The notes beneath the pieces are model-generated. The model searched no databases. It was given only the letters and a program-made list of their open reading frames with translations, and had not been told where the DNA came from. A DNA stretch of 64,000 nt from Acidimicrobiia bacterium (GTDB lineage Bacteria > Acidobacteriota > Vicinamibacteria > Vicinamibacterales > SCN-69-37). This document shows, one piece after another, positions 35,781 through 42,261 of this stretch. Each line of letters opens with the position of its first letter. Positions within the stretch are counted from its first letter, which is position 1. The DNA is taken from NCBI GenBank assembly GCA_016871335.1, contig VFZF01000014.1, positions 1 to 64,000 of the forward strand, read 5' to 3'. Made by a program: the position numbers and the translations under genes.

Positions 35781-36606
35781 GGTGCGCGTCGGTACGAGCG
35801 GCTGGAGTTACCCGAGCGGCAAGGGCACGTGGAACGGGGTGTTTTACCCGAAGCCGCGGCCGCGGGGGTTTGATGAACTGGCCTACTACGCCCGACACTT
35901 CGACATCGTCGAGGTGAACTCGACGTTTTACCGGATGCCGGAAGCGGGCCCGGTGGCGAAGTGGGTGGAGCGGACGCCGCGGGAGTTTCAGTTCGCGGTG
36001 AAGCTCTGCCAGAAGTTCACGCATCCCGACATGTACCTCGGGCGTGCAGGCGTCACCGACTGGAGTCCGTCGCTGGCGGATGTGGATCTGTTCCGAGCAG
36101 GGATTGAGCCGCTTGTGGCGGCAGGACGGCTGCATTCGCTGCTGCTGCAGTTCCCGGCGAGCGTGCACGGCGAGCCGGCGGCACGTGACTACCTTTCGTG
36201 GCTGCTGGAGGTGCTGGGCGCGTATCCGCTGGCAGTTGAAGTGCGGCATCCGAGTTGGTTCGCGGCCGGCGCGGACACCGTTGCCCGGCTGGAACACGCG
36301 GGCACGGCGCTGGTCATCGCCGACGACCCGGAAGCGAACAAGCGCCCTCGTGTGCCGCTGATCACATCGGCCCCGCTCGTCTACTACCGCTTCCACGGCC
36401 GGAACGCGGCCGCCTGGTGGCATCACACCGCGGCCGAGAATCGCTACAACTACTTGTACTCGCCGTCCGAGTTACAACCCTACGCCGCCGAGATCGCTGC
36501 GCACGCGTCTGCAGGCCGCAAGGTCGCGGCGTTCATGAACAACCACTTCTCGGCGAAGGCTGTTGCGAATGCGTCGGTACTGCGTTCGCTCGCGCTGCAC
36601 CCGTGA
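35779..36606 (+). CDS. DUF72 domain protein (YecE-like)
   Basis: 275 residues from ATG 35779. DUF72 hallmarks: VGTSGWSYPSGKGTWNGVFY, VEVNSTFYRMPEAGPVAKW, FAVKLCQKFTH, LLQFPAS, VEVRHPSW, YYRFHGRN, YLYSPSEL, MNNHFSAKAVANAS. TIM-barrel fold of unknown biochemical function. The gene is divergent from queE with no gap, so promoters must lie inside one another's coding sequence. Confidence 0.9.
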   Translation: MVRVGTSGWSYPSGKGTWNGVFYPKPRPRGFDELAYYARHFDIVEVNSTFYRMPEAGPVAKWVERTPREFQFAVKLCQKFTHPDMYLGRAGVTDWSPSLADVDLFRAGIEPLVAAGRLHSLLLQFPASVHGEPAARDYLSWLLEVLGAYPLAVEVRHPSWFAAGADTVARLEHAGTALVIADDPEANKRPRVPLITSAPLVYYRFHGRNAAAWWHHTAAENRYNYLYSPSELQPYAAEIAAHASAGRKVAAFMNNHFSAKAVANASVLRSLALHP

Positions 36607-36637
36607 ACCTTGAACCGGCTCACGCTCGTGCAAGCGT

Positions 36638-36777
36638 GGTTACTGGTTCATCGGTTCATGGTTCATGGTGCTGTTCCGGGTGCCGGGTTCAGGGTACGTA
36701 GGGCGCGCTGGAGTTGAGCGCGCCGTGGGGGTACGTGGTTCCGCACCGATGAACCATGAACCGATGAACCAGTAACC
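36638..36777 (+). repeat. 140-bp composite element with 29-bp perfect inverted repeats around an ACGTAGGG palindrome
   Basis: Arms 36638-36666 and 36749-36777 are exact reverse complements over 29 bases (GGTTACTGGTTCATCGGTTC...). The interior contains GGTGCTGTTCCGGGTGCCGG and a perfect palindromic repeat copy (GGCGCGCT at 36702-36709, AGCGCGCC at 36717-36724, preceded by ACGTAG). The left half recurs at 2395-2442 and the right arm sequence at 37056-37084. No ORF inside. It has a MITE-like shape but no obvious target duplication. Confidence 0.88.
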
Positions 36778-36799
36778 CGCGTAGCGAACCCGCGTAGCG

Positions 36800-37096
36800 T
36801 TAGCGCTTCGGAATCGTAATTGTCGTTCGGTGGCGGACGGTGGACTTGTGGCCGGGCACCGACACTTCGATGTAGTGGAGCTTGCCGTCGCGATCGCGGG
36901 CTTCGGGTTCGACGCCGAGGATGTAGTACGCGGCGGTCTCGCGCAGGACGCGGGAGAAGGCACATTCGCTGGTGCCGGCGGAGACGTTGATCAGGTCGGC
37001 CGCCGCGCGAAACGTCGGCTGCGGCGCCTGGGCGACCAGAGAGGCCACCGCCAGCATGAACCATGCACCGATGAACCATGAACCCTTACGGCTCAC
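36800..37096 (-). CDS. Collapsed VWFA-related secreted protein (central VWA domain missing)
   Basis: 98 residues from GTG 37096 (GTGA overlap with the peptidylprolyl isomerase stop). The signal peptide is encoded partly by the dispersed GGTTCATGG-type repeat, giving GSWFIGAWFMLAVASLVAQA. The mature start PQPTFRAAADLINVS matches the N-terminus of acidobacterial VWFA-related proteins. It then jumps directly to their C-terminal end (SRVLRETAAYYILGVEPEAR, VRHRTTITIPKR). The several hundred residues that normally hold the VWA domain are absent. The frame is intact, so it may still be translated, but the usual function is surely lost. I infer an internal deletion. Confidence 0.7.
   Translation of the reverse strand: MSRKGSWFIGAWFMLAVASLVAQAPQPTFRAAADLINVSAGTSECAFSRVLRETAAYYILGVEPEARDRDGKLHYIEVSVPGHKSTVRHRTTITIPKR
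37056..37084 (-). repeat. GGTTCATGG-type repeat, short copy in the signal-peptide region
   Basis: ATGAACCATGCACCGATGAA followed by CCATGAACC. This is one base different from the right arm of the 140-bp element over most of its length. It is translated as part of the signal peptide of the collapsed VWFA-related gene. Confidence 0.8.
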
Positions 37097-37632
37097 TTCG
37101 GCTCTCGAATCGTGGCGAGTTTGAGCACGTCCTCGAACTTGATCGCGTCCACCACGGCCATGCCGGAGATGACACGTCCGATGATCGTGTACTGGCCGTC
37201 GAGCGAGGGGCTCGCGGTCTTCATGATGTAGAACTGGCTGCTGGCCGCCTCGGGACGTCCGGCGTGGGCCAGGCCGACGGCACCGCGGGTGTGCGACAGA
37301 CGTTTGGAGGCTTCAAGCAGGCCGACCGTCGGCGTGGCACCGGTCTGGCCCCACAGATTGCGACGCGTCACGTTGCGCGAATTCGGGTCACCGATCTGCA
37401 CCAGTGTCCGCTCGGACCGATGAAAGCGCTGGCCGCGGTAGAAGTTCTTGTTGACGAGGGTGATGATGTACTCCACCGACTTCGGCGCGTCCTGACGGAA
37501 GAGCTCGATTTCGATCGTGCCGCGCGCCGTTTCGAGCACGAGCACCGGGTTCTTCGCACCAGGTTTCGCCTGCGCAGCGGTCGCCACCACACACGCCATC
37601 ACCAAGAGTCCGCCGACGATGTTTCTGATCAT
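37093..37632 (-). CDS. Exported cyclophilin-type peptidylprolyl isomerase
   Basis: 179 residues from ATG 37632, preceded by GAAGGAG. Signal peptide IRNIVGGLLVMACVVATAAQA, then a short cyclophilin domain: VLETARGTIEIELFRQDAPK, YRGQRFHRSERTLVQIGDP, GAVGLAHAGRPEAASSQFYI, LDGQYTIIGRVISGM. The usual FHRVIxxFMxQGGD core is altered (FHRSERTLVQIGDP), so activity may be reduced. Predicted periplasmic. It overlaps nth by four bases and the VWFA remnant by four. Confidence 0.88.
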   Translation of the reverse strand: MIRNIVGGLLVMACVVATAAQAKPGAKNPVLVLETARGTIEIELFRQDAPKSVEYIITLVNKNFYRGQRFHRSERTLVQIGDPNSRNVTRRNLWGQTGATPTVGLLEASKRLSHTRGAVGLAHAGRPEAASSQFYIMKTASPSLDGQYTIIGRVISGMAVVDAIKFEDVLKLATIREPK

Positions 37633-38294
37633 GCTCGCGACTCCTTCGTCACCCCGCGGCGGGGACACAACGACGACACCACACACGCTCTGCACCGGGG
37701 ATACACAGGTTTACACACGTTCTGCCCCCATGTCACCAGATACAGATTCACGTCAGGCCACCATCGTTTCGGCACGACCTTGTACAACGCATGCTCGGTT
37801 TCGTCGGGCGTCCGCGTCGTCACCCAGCCCAGGCGATTCGAGATGCGATGGACGTGCGTGTCCACGCAGATGTTGCTCTTCGAAGCGTGGGAGAGGATGA
37901 GCACCAGATTCGCGGTCTTGCGGCCCACACCGGCGAGGGTCAACAACTCGTCCATCGTGTCGGGCACCACGCCGCCGAAGTCGTCGAGAATCTGGCGGCA
38001 CGCCTGCTTCGCATGCCGCGCCTTGTTCCTGTAGAAGCTCACCGGGTAGATCAGCTTCTCGATCCGGCTCACCGGCAACGCAGCCATCGTCTTCGGCGTG
38101 TGCGCAACCTTGAAGAGCCGGGCCGACGCCTCCGCGGTCACGGCATCCTTGGTCTGGGCCGAGAGCAACGTGGCGATCAACACCCGGAACGGATCGTCGT
38201 GTGTCTCCTCGGCGATCTTCTCGACCGCCGGTTCCTCCATCGACCGAATCGCGTGACCGATTTTTTTCAGGACAGGAACGGGGTCAATGACCAT
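37629..38294 (-). CDS. nth: Endonuclease III (DNA glycosylase/AP lyase)
   Basis: 221 residues from ATG 38294 (the frame is open to 38321). HhH motif and catalytic Lys: LAGVGRKTANLVL near residue 115; catalytic Asp in NICVDTHVHRISNRLG; [4Fe-4S] ligands CKPVYPRCRACVVSSLC with the standard C-x6-C-x2-C-x5-C spacing. Removes oxidised pyrimidines in base excision repair. Its start overlaps the 3' end of the small microcompartment-associated gene by 11 bases, placing it in the same transcript as the shell genes. Confidence 0.95.
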   Translation of the reverse strand: MVIDPVPVLKKIGHAIRSMEEPAVEKIAEETHDDPFRVLIATLLSAQTKDAVTAEASARLFKVAHTPKTMAALPVSRIEKLIYPVSFYRNKARHAKQACRQILDDFGGVVPDTMDELLTLAGVGRKTANLVLILSHASKSNICVDTHVHRISNRLGWVTTRTPDETEHALYKVVPKRWWPDVNLYLVTWGQNVCKPVYPRCRACVVSSLCPRRGVTKESRA

Positions 38295-38550
38295 GCGACT
38301 TGCAGTACCCGCAGTGATCACACGGCACAGCGGGTTCGATCACGCACGCATCTGAGATGTTCACAAGGCCCGCGAACAGGGCATGGCTTGAATGAGGTTG
38401 GGAGGGGCACGTAGGGCCGCCCGAACTGTAGGCGGCCGAGGTGGTTGAGTGAGGGTGGGTGAGGTTGGATAGGGTGGCGTGGGGCGCACTCTGCCCCATG
38501 TGGCGCGCAATGGCGTCACGAATCAGCGCACGAACAGCTTGCTCGTTCAT
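38284..38550 (-). CDS. Small microcompartment-associated protein: N-terminal encapsulation-peptide-like helix, Cys/His-rich tail
   Basis: 88 residues from ATG 38550. Residues 1-20 (MNEQAVRALIRDAIARHMGQ) form an amphipathic helix of the kind that targets cargo into bacterial microcompartments. A low-complexity linker of about 35 residues follows, part of which is encoded by a dispersed palindromic repeat (the PTCPSQP region). The C-terminus has ACVIEPAVPCDHCGYCKSHG plus a final His: a CxxCxxC cluster and further Cys/His that could bind a metal or Fe-S cluster. No known family is recognised with certainty. Position directly after three EutN-type shell genes supports a cargo or assembly role; this is inference. 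The stop overlaps nth. Confidence 0.65.
   Translation of the reverse strand: MNEQAVRALIRDAIARHMGQSAPHATLSNLTHPHSTTSAAYSSGGPTCPSQPHSSHALFAGLVNISDACVIEPAVPCDHCGYCKSHGH
38415..38437 (-). repeat. ACGTAGGG palindromic repeat inside the small microcompartment gene
   Basis: GGCCGCC (38415-38421), 9-base loop, GGCGGCC (38431-38437), preceded by CACGTAG. It is nearly the exact inverse of the copy at 38582-38604 (same stem, loop one base different). It is translated as linker codons. Confidence 0.85.
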
Positions 38551-38581
38551 CTCACACCCAACCTTACCCAACCCACTTGAT

Positions 38582-38604
38582 GGCCGCCTACAGTTCAGGC
38601 GGCC
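38582..38604 (+). repeat. ACGTAGGG palindromic repeat between shell gene and small gene
   Basis: GGCCGCC, TACAGTTCA loop, GGCGGCC, then CTACGTACCC and two CCCAACC/CCTACCC tail units. The tail reaches 38640 and supplies the last codons and the TAG stop of the adjacent pentamer gene. Confidence 0.85.
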
Positions 38605-38618
38605 CTACGTACCCAACC

Positions 38619-38888
38619 CTACCCAACCTCCACGGCGTCCACAATCCCGACGATCGCGGCGTCCACGGGGGCGCCCTTGCGGCGGAGGGCGTCCTGCGCG
38701 GCTTTGCCTTCAATCACCAGCAGCACCTTTTCGCCGACGCCGGCGCCGACCGAATCGATCGCGAGCACGGCCGTGCCTTTCGGCTTCTCATCCAACGTCA
38801 GTGGCTGCACGAGCAACAACTTCGCAGCATCAATCTTCTGATGTTTCTGCGTCGAGACAACGGTGCCGATGACGCGACCTATTTGCAC
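38619..38888 (-). CDS. BMC-P pentameric shell (vertex) protein, EutN/CcmL family, copy 1
   Basis: 89 residues, normal for EutN/CcmL. MQIGRVIGTVVSTQKHQKID at the start, KLLLVQPL, VLAIDSVGAGVGEKVLLVIEG and AAIVGIVDAVEV at the end are the conserved family strands. Pentamers cap the vertices of microcompartment shells. It overlaps the next shell gene upstream by 10 bases. The end of the gene is formed by the tail of a dispersed repeat (codons for VG and the stop lie in GTTGGGTAG), suggesting the C-terminus was remodelled. Confidence 0.94.
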   Translation of the reverse strand: MQIGRVIGTVVSTQKHQKIDAAKLLLVQPLTLDEKPKGTAVLAIDSVGAGVGEKVLLVIEGKAAQDALRRKGAPVDAAIVGIVDAVEVG

Positions 38889-39148
38889 AGGTCCACTTGG
38901 TCAACAATGCCGACCGCACAGGCGTCGGCGGGTGGTTCGCCTGGAAAAAACGGAAACGTCGCTTCTCGGCCACGCACGAAGAACACGCGCTCGCCCACTC
39001 CCGCACCAACGGCATCGAGCGCCACGACGGGGCGACCGACCGGCGACTCGTCCGCACCGACGGGCTGCAGGAGCAACAACTTGTGCGCATGCAGGTTCGC
39101 GTCCTTGATCGTGGCGACGACGTCCCCGATGACCATGGCGAGCTGCAT
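38879..39148 (-). CDS. BMC-P pentameric shell protein, EutN/CcmL family, copy 2
   Basis: 89 residues. MQLAMVIGDVVATIKDANLH, KLLLLQPVG, VVALDAVGAGVGERVFFVRG, AVGIVDQVDL. Clearly paralogous to the flanking copies but with a distinctive loop (ATFPFFPGEPPADA). Four bases separate it from copy 3. Three different pentamers from one locus is a known feature of planctomycete/verrucomicrobial-type (PVM) microcompartments. Confidence 0.94.
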   Translation of the reverse strand: MQLAMVIGDVVATIKDANLHAHKLLLLQPVGADESPVGRPVVALDAVGAGVGERVFFVRGREATFPFFPGEPPADACAVGIVDQVDLCK

Positions 39149-39152
39149 CGGT

Positions 39153-39437
39153 CTATTTACGGGGTGGGATGCCAGGTGTATCGATCTGATCGATCACGCC
39201 GATGATGGCGGCGTCGATGGGCGAATCCTTGTAGCCCTCGGCCATCCGCGCGGACGAGCCGGACACAATCAACACGGTGTCGCCGAGGCCGGCGTTCACG
39301 GTGTCCACCGCCACCAGATAGTTGCCGTCAGGCTGCCCAGACGCATCGAGCGGCCGCGCGACCAGCAGTTTGCTGGCCACGAGCCGCTCGTCTTTCCTGG
39401 TCGCGACGACGGTGCCGACGACCTTCGCGAGAATCAT
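39153..39437 (-). CDS. BMC-P pentameric shell protein, EutN/CcmL family, copy 3
   Basis: 94 residues. [69 protein letters not shown]. The C-terminus is five residues longer than the other copies. ATG 39437 overlaps the stop of the hexamer gene (ATGA), so translation is coupled. Confidence 0.94.
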   Translation of the reverse strand: MILAKVVGTVVATRKDERLVASKLLVARPLDASGQPDGNYLVAVDTVNAGLGDTVLIVSGSSARMAEGYKDSPIDAAIIGVIDQIDTPGIPPRK

Positions 39438-39718
39438 TTCCCGGCTTTGCCGATGGGCAGGATGTCCTCAAGGTTGGCGTGTGGACGAGGAATCACATGC
39501 ACCGACACCAGTTCGCCCACGCGTCGCGCGGCTGCGGCCCCGGCATCGGTCGCGGCCTTCACCGCCGCCACATCGCCGCGCACGATCGCCGTCACGTAGC
39601 CGGCGCCGATCTTCTCCCAGCCGACCAACGTCACCTTGGCGGCCTTGACCATGGCGTCGGCCGCCTCGATCATCGCGACCAAGCCCTTTGTCTCGACCAT
39701 TCCCAGCGCCTCGCCCAT
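39434..39718 (-). CDS. BMC-H hexameric shell protein
   Basis: 94 residues from ATG 39718, fixed by a strong TGGAGGATTC ribosome site. Standard single BMC domain: [60 protein letters not shown] and the C-terminal [15 protein letters not shown]. The pore loop reads KIGAGYV where many hexamers have KIGSG, so the central pore is lined by an altered small residue. It is the only hexamer gene in the window and no BMC-T gene is seen; it presumably forms the shell facets. Confidence 0.96.
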   Translation of the reverse strand: MGEALGMVETKGLVAMIEAADAMVKAAKVTLVGWEKIGAGYVTAIVRGDVAAVKAATDAGAAAARRVGELVSVHVIPRPHANLEDILPIGKAGK

Positions 39719-39743
39719 GAATCCTCCAGATGTGTCTGCCAAT

Positions 39744-40574
39744 TCACCCGCGGCTGTGTGCCGGGGTGCCTGCCAGCTGCCGGACGGCCTCATCAATCAG
39801 GGTCGTCAGCTGGCTGTATGTTAACTGAATCTCGCCACGGTTACCTACCGGCACGTCAGCGCCGGCCACCACCACCTGGCAGTCCGCCTCACCGGCCACC
39901 GACGGGTCCACGCAGACAGGGGCCGGCGAGGCAATGCCATACCGGTCCCGCAGCTGCTGGAGCCGGTCCACTTCCTCACGCGGCAAGAGCTGTTCGCGGC
40001 CGAGCAGTCGCGCCGTCAGGCTGATGCGCGCAAAGTGTTCGATGGTCTCCATCTTGTAATACGCGGCAAACAGATCCGCACCAAGCGCCAGTGCCCCGTG
40101 GTTGGCGAGCAGCACCGCGTCGTGCGTCCTGACGTACGGCTCCACCGACGCCGGCAACGCAGGAGTGGACGGCGTGGCGTACTCCGCAATCGGAATCGCC
40201 CCCAGCGTCGTCACCACCTCCGCCAGCACGGCGCGATCGAGCGGCACACCGGCCACGGCAAATCCGGTGGAGAGCGGCGGGTGGGCATGCACCACCGCAT
40301 GCACGTCGGGCCGATGGCGATACGCCATCAAGTGCATCAGGATTTCCGAGGACGCCTTGCGCCCGGCGGCGGCCTCGACAACGCGACCGTCCATATCGGT
40401 CACGACCATCATGTCCGGTGTCATGAAGCCCTTGGACACGCTGGCCGGCGTGACGAGCAGTCGGTCACTGGCAATGCGCACGCTGATATTGCCGTCGTTG
40501 GACGCGACATACCCACGCGTCCACAAGCGCTTGCCGACCTCAACGATGTCCTGCCGGAGCTGGACGGGATCCAT
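39744..40574 (-). CDS. Class II aldolase (fuculose/rhamnulose-phosphate aldolase type), probable microcompartment cargo
   Basis: 276 residues from ATG 40574. FucA-like features: [10 protein letters not shown] (phosphate site), SSEILMHL (catalytic Glu), HAHPP (two zinc His) and ANHGALALG (third zinc His). The catalytic fold ends near residue 215. A further ~60 residues follow: a linker with [19 protein letters not shown] and a C-terminal amphipathic helix, [18 protein letters not shown], typical of an encapsulation peptide. Family members cleave L-fuculose-1-P or L-rhamnulose-1-P to DHAP and lactaldehyde; lactaldehyde would be the aldehyde confined by the shell. It is 25 bases upstream of the hexamer gene and 8 bases downstream of a small membrane-protein gene. 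Confidence 0.88.
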   Translation of the reverse strand: MDPVQLRQDIVEVGKRLWTRGYVASNDGNISVRIASDRLLVTPASVSKGFMTPDMMVVTDMDGRVVEAAAGRKASSEILMHLMAYRHRPDVHAVVHAHPPLSTGFAVAGVPLDRAVLAEVVTTLGAIPIAEYATPSTPALPASVEPYVRTHDAVLLANHGALALGADLFAAYYKMETIEHFARISLTARLLGREQLLPREEVDRLQQLRDRYGIASPAPVCVDPSVAGEADCQVVVAGADVPVGNRGEIQLTYSQLTTLIDEAVRQLAGTPAHSRG

Positions 40575-40582
40575 GGGTGGCG

Positions 40583-40876
40583 TCAGCCGGCGCGCCGGGC
40601 CGCGGACCACTGATCGCGGCAGGTGGTGGAACAGAAATAGACGGCGTTGTCGCCCGATCCCACGCGAATGGCATTCGCTTCGGGGACATGGGTGCCGCAC
40701 TGCGGATCGCGAACAAGGCGCCCGCCAACGCGAGGGCCCGGGGCCTGACGCTTTCCACCGGGCGCAGAGGGTGACTCGCCGCTGAGGCCGCGCATCAAGC
40801 CACCGAGAAAGCGGAAGATCAGTCTGACGATGAGCAGGACGGCCAGGATGCGGAGGATCCAGACGAAAGCCGACAC
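40583..40876 (-). CDS. Small membrane protein with C-terminal zinc-ribbon-like motif (PP0621-like)
   Basis: 97 residues from GTG 40876, directly after the TPR gene stop; a GTG at 40900 is the alternative. One membrane helix (FVWILRILAVLLIVRLIFRF), a basic proline/glycine linker, then VRDPQCGTHVPEANAIRV and YFCSTTCRDQW, a degenerate treble-clef/zinc-ribbon (the first Cys is replaced by Asp). Function unknown. It is co-directional with the microcompartment genes, 8 bases upstream of the aldolase. Confidence 0.7.
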   Translation of the reverse strand: MSAFVWILRILAVLLIVRLIFRFLGGLMRGLSGESPSAPGGKRQAPGPRVGGRLVRDPQCGTHVPEANAIRVGSGDNAVYFCSTTCRDQWSAARRAG

Positions 40877-40877
40877 G

Positions 40878-41501
40878 TTAGGGCTCGAGTCCGCCGCCAC
40901 CGCCGGCCGGTGGTGTTGTGGGATGACTGGTGCGCAGCGTCTGCAGCGCGTTTCTCGCGCGCCCCGCCTCTTCGGAGGCCGGCGCCACGGCGATCAATTG
41001 CTCCCAGGCCTGGGTCGCGCCGGCAATGTCTTCCTTGCCGAAGGCGCGAACAATACCGACGTTGAACAACGTCTTGGTGTGTGCCGGATCGATCTTGAGG
41101 GAATTCTCGAACTGCGCCAGCGCGCGGTCCGCCTGATTGGTCATGTAGTAGCTGACACCGAGATCGGTGGACGCATTGACGTTCTTCGGATTGAGTTTCA
41201 GGGCGGCTTCGTACCAGGATCCCGCCATGTCAAACCGTTCCGCGTCGAAGTAGACATTGCCGAGTTCAACACGCACGTCGACGTTGTTGGGCTCGTTGTT
41301 CGCCTGGCGTTCGAGCGCCGACGCACGCTGCACATCGAGCACCGGCGCGGCCGGCTGATTCGGAAGCTGCGCGGTAGGCTGCCCGGCTGCCGTCATCGCT
41401 GCAGGTGTGGCTGGGCCGGCTTGCTGGGTGCCAAGAATCCAGCCCACCAACAGGCCGAACATCACGCCGGAAATTGCATACGCCAGAGATTCTCGGTTCA
41501 C
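40878..41501 (-). CDS. Membrane-anchored TPR protein
   Basis: 207 residues from GTG 41501. One N-terminal membrane helix (LAYAISGVMFGLLVGWILG), an Ala/Pro/Gln-rich linker, and then about three TPR repeats: VDVRVELGNVYFDAERFDMA, VNASTDLGVSYYMTNQADRA, TKTLFNVGIVRAFGKEDIAG. It ends in poly-Gly. Similar to CcmH/NrfG-like scaffold proteins, but no haem-assembly genes are near. Function unknown. Confidence 0.78.
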   Translation of the reverse strand: MNRESLAYAISGVMFGLLVGWILGTQQAGPATPAAMTAAGQPTAQLPNQPAAPVLDVQRASALERQANNEPNNVDVRVELGNVYFDAERFDMAGSWYEAALKLNPKNVNASTDLGVSYYMTNQADRALAQFENSLKIDPAHTKTLFNVGIVRAFGKEDIAGATQAWEQLIAVAPASEEAGRARNALQTLRTSHPTTPPAGGGGGLEP

Positions 41502-41526
41502 AACAGGCCCTTTCCGTCTCGCAATT

Positions 41527-42261
41527 TCATGATAACACCGCGAGGTAATCACGCACCGAGCGCTCAAGGCCGACATACAGCGCGTGACTGATCAGCGCGT
41601 GGCCGATGGACACCTCGTCAACGTACGGGACGTCGCGGAACATCACGAGATTCTGCAGGTCGAGATCGTGCCCGGCATTGACGCCCATCCCCAGCACATG
41701 GGCGAGCTCCGCAGCGGCCGCATACATGGCGATCGATGCGCGCGCCGCATCGGGCCCCTTCACAAACGCCCGTGCAAACGGCTCGGTGTACAACTCGACG
41801 CGATCAGCCCCCAGGCGCTTGGCCCAGCGAATGGGCGCCTCCGCCGCCTCGACGAAGAGACTCACCCGGATGCCTTCCGCCTTCAAACGCTGAACGACGG
41901 CCGTCAGTCGTTCCGGGGAGGTGTCCGCCGACCAGTCGGCCTGACTGGTGATCTCGCCCGGCACCACCGGCACCAACGTGCACTGGTGCGGACGAGCGGC
42001 GACCACGAGGTCCACGAAGTCGGCGCGCGGATCCCCTTCGATGTTGAACTCCACCTGATCACGCACCGGTGCCAGATGCGCCGCAATGGCCGCGACATCC
42101 GCCCGCGTGATGTGCCGTTCATCGGCGCGCGGATGCACGGTGATGCCTTTGGCACCCGCGGCCAGGCACGCGTCGATCGCCTCACGCACACTGGGCGTCC
42201 GGCCCCCACGCGCATTCCGGAGCGTGGCCACCTTGTTGACGTTCACACTCAGGCGAATCAT
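41527..42261 (-). CDS. pdxJ: Pyridoxine 5'-phosphate synthase
   Basis: 244 residues from ATG 42261, overlapping the glmM stop (ATGA). Family motifs: RLSVNVNKVATLRNARGG, GITVHPRADERHI, FNIEGDPR, VSLFVEA, ELYTEPFA, VNAGHDLDLQNL, EVSIGHALI. Makes PNP from deoxyxylulose-5-P and 3-amino-2-oxopropyl phosphate (with PdxA, not in the window). Confidence 0.95.
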   Translation of the reverse strand: MIRLSVNVNKVATLRNARGGRTPSVREAIDACLAAGAKGITVHPRADERHITRADVAAIAAHLAPVRDQVEFNIEGDPRADFVDLVVAARPHQCTLVPVVPGEITSQADWSADTSPERLTAVVQRLKAEGIRVSLFVEAAEAPIRWAKRLGADRVELYTEPFARAFVKGPDAARASIAMYAAAAELAHVLGMGVNAGHDLDLQNLVMFRDVPYVDEVSIGHALISHALYVGLERSVRDYLAVLS

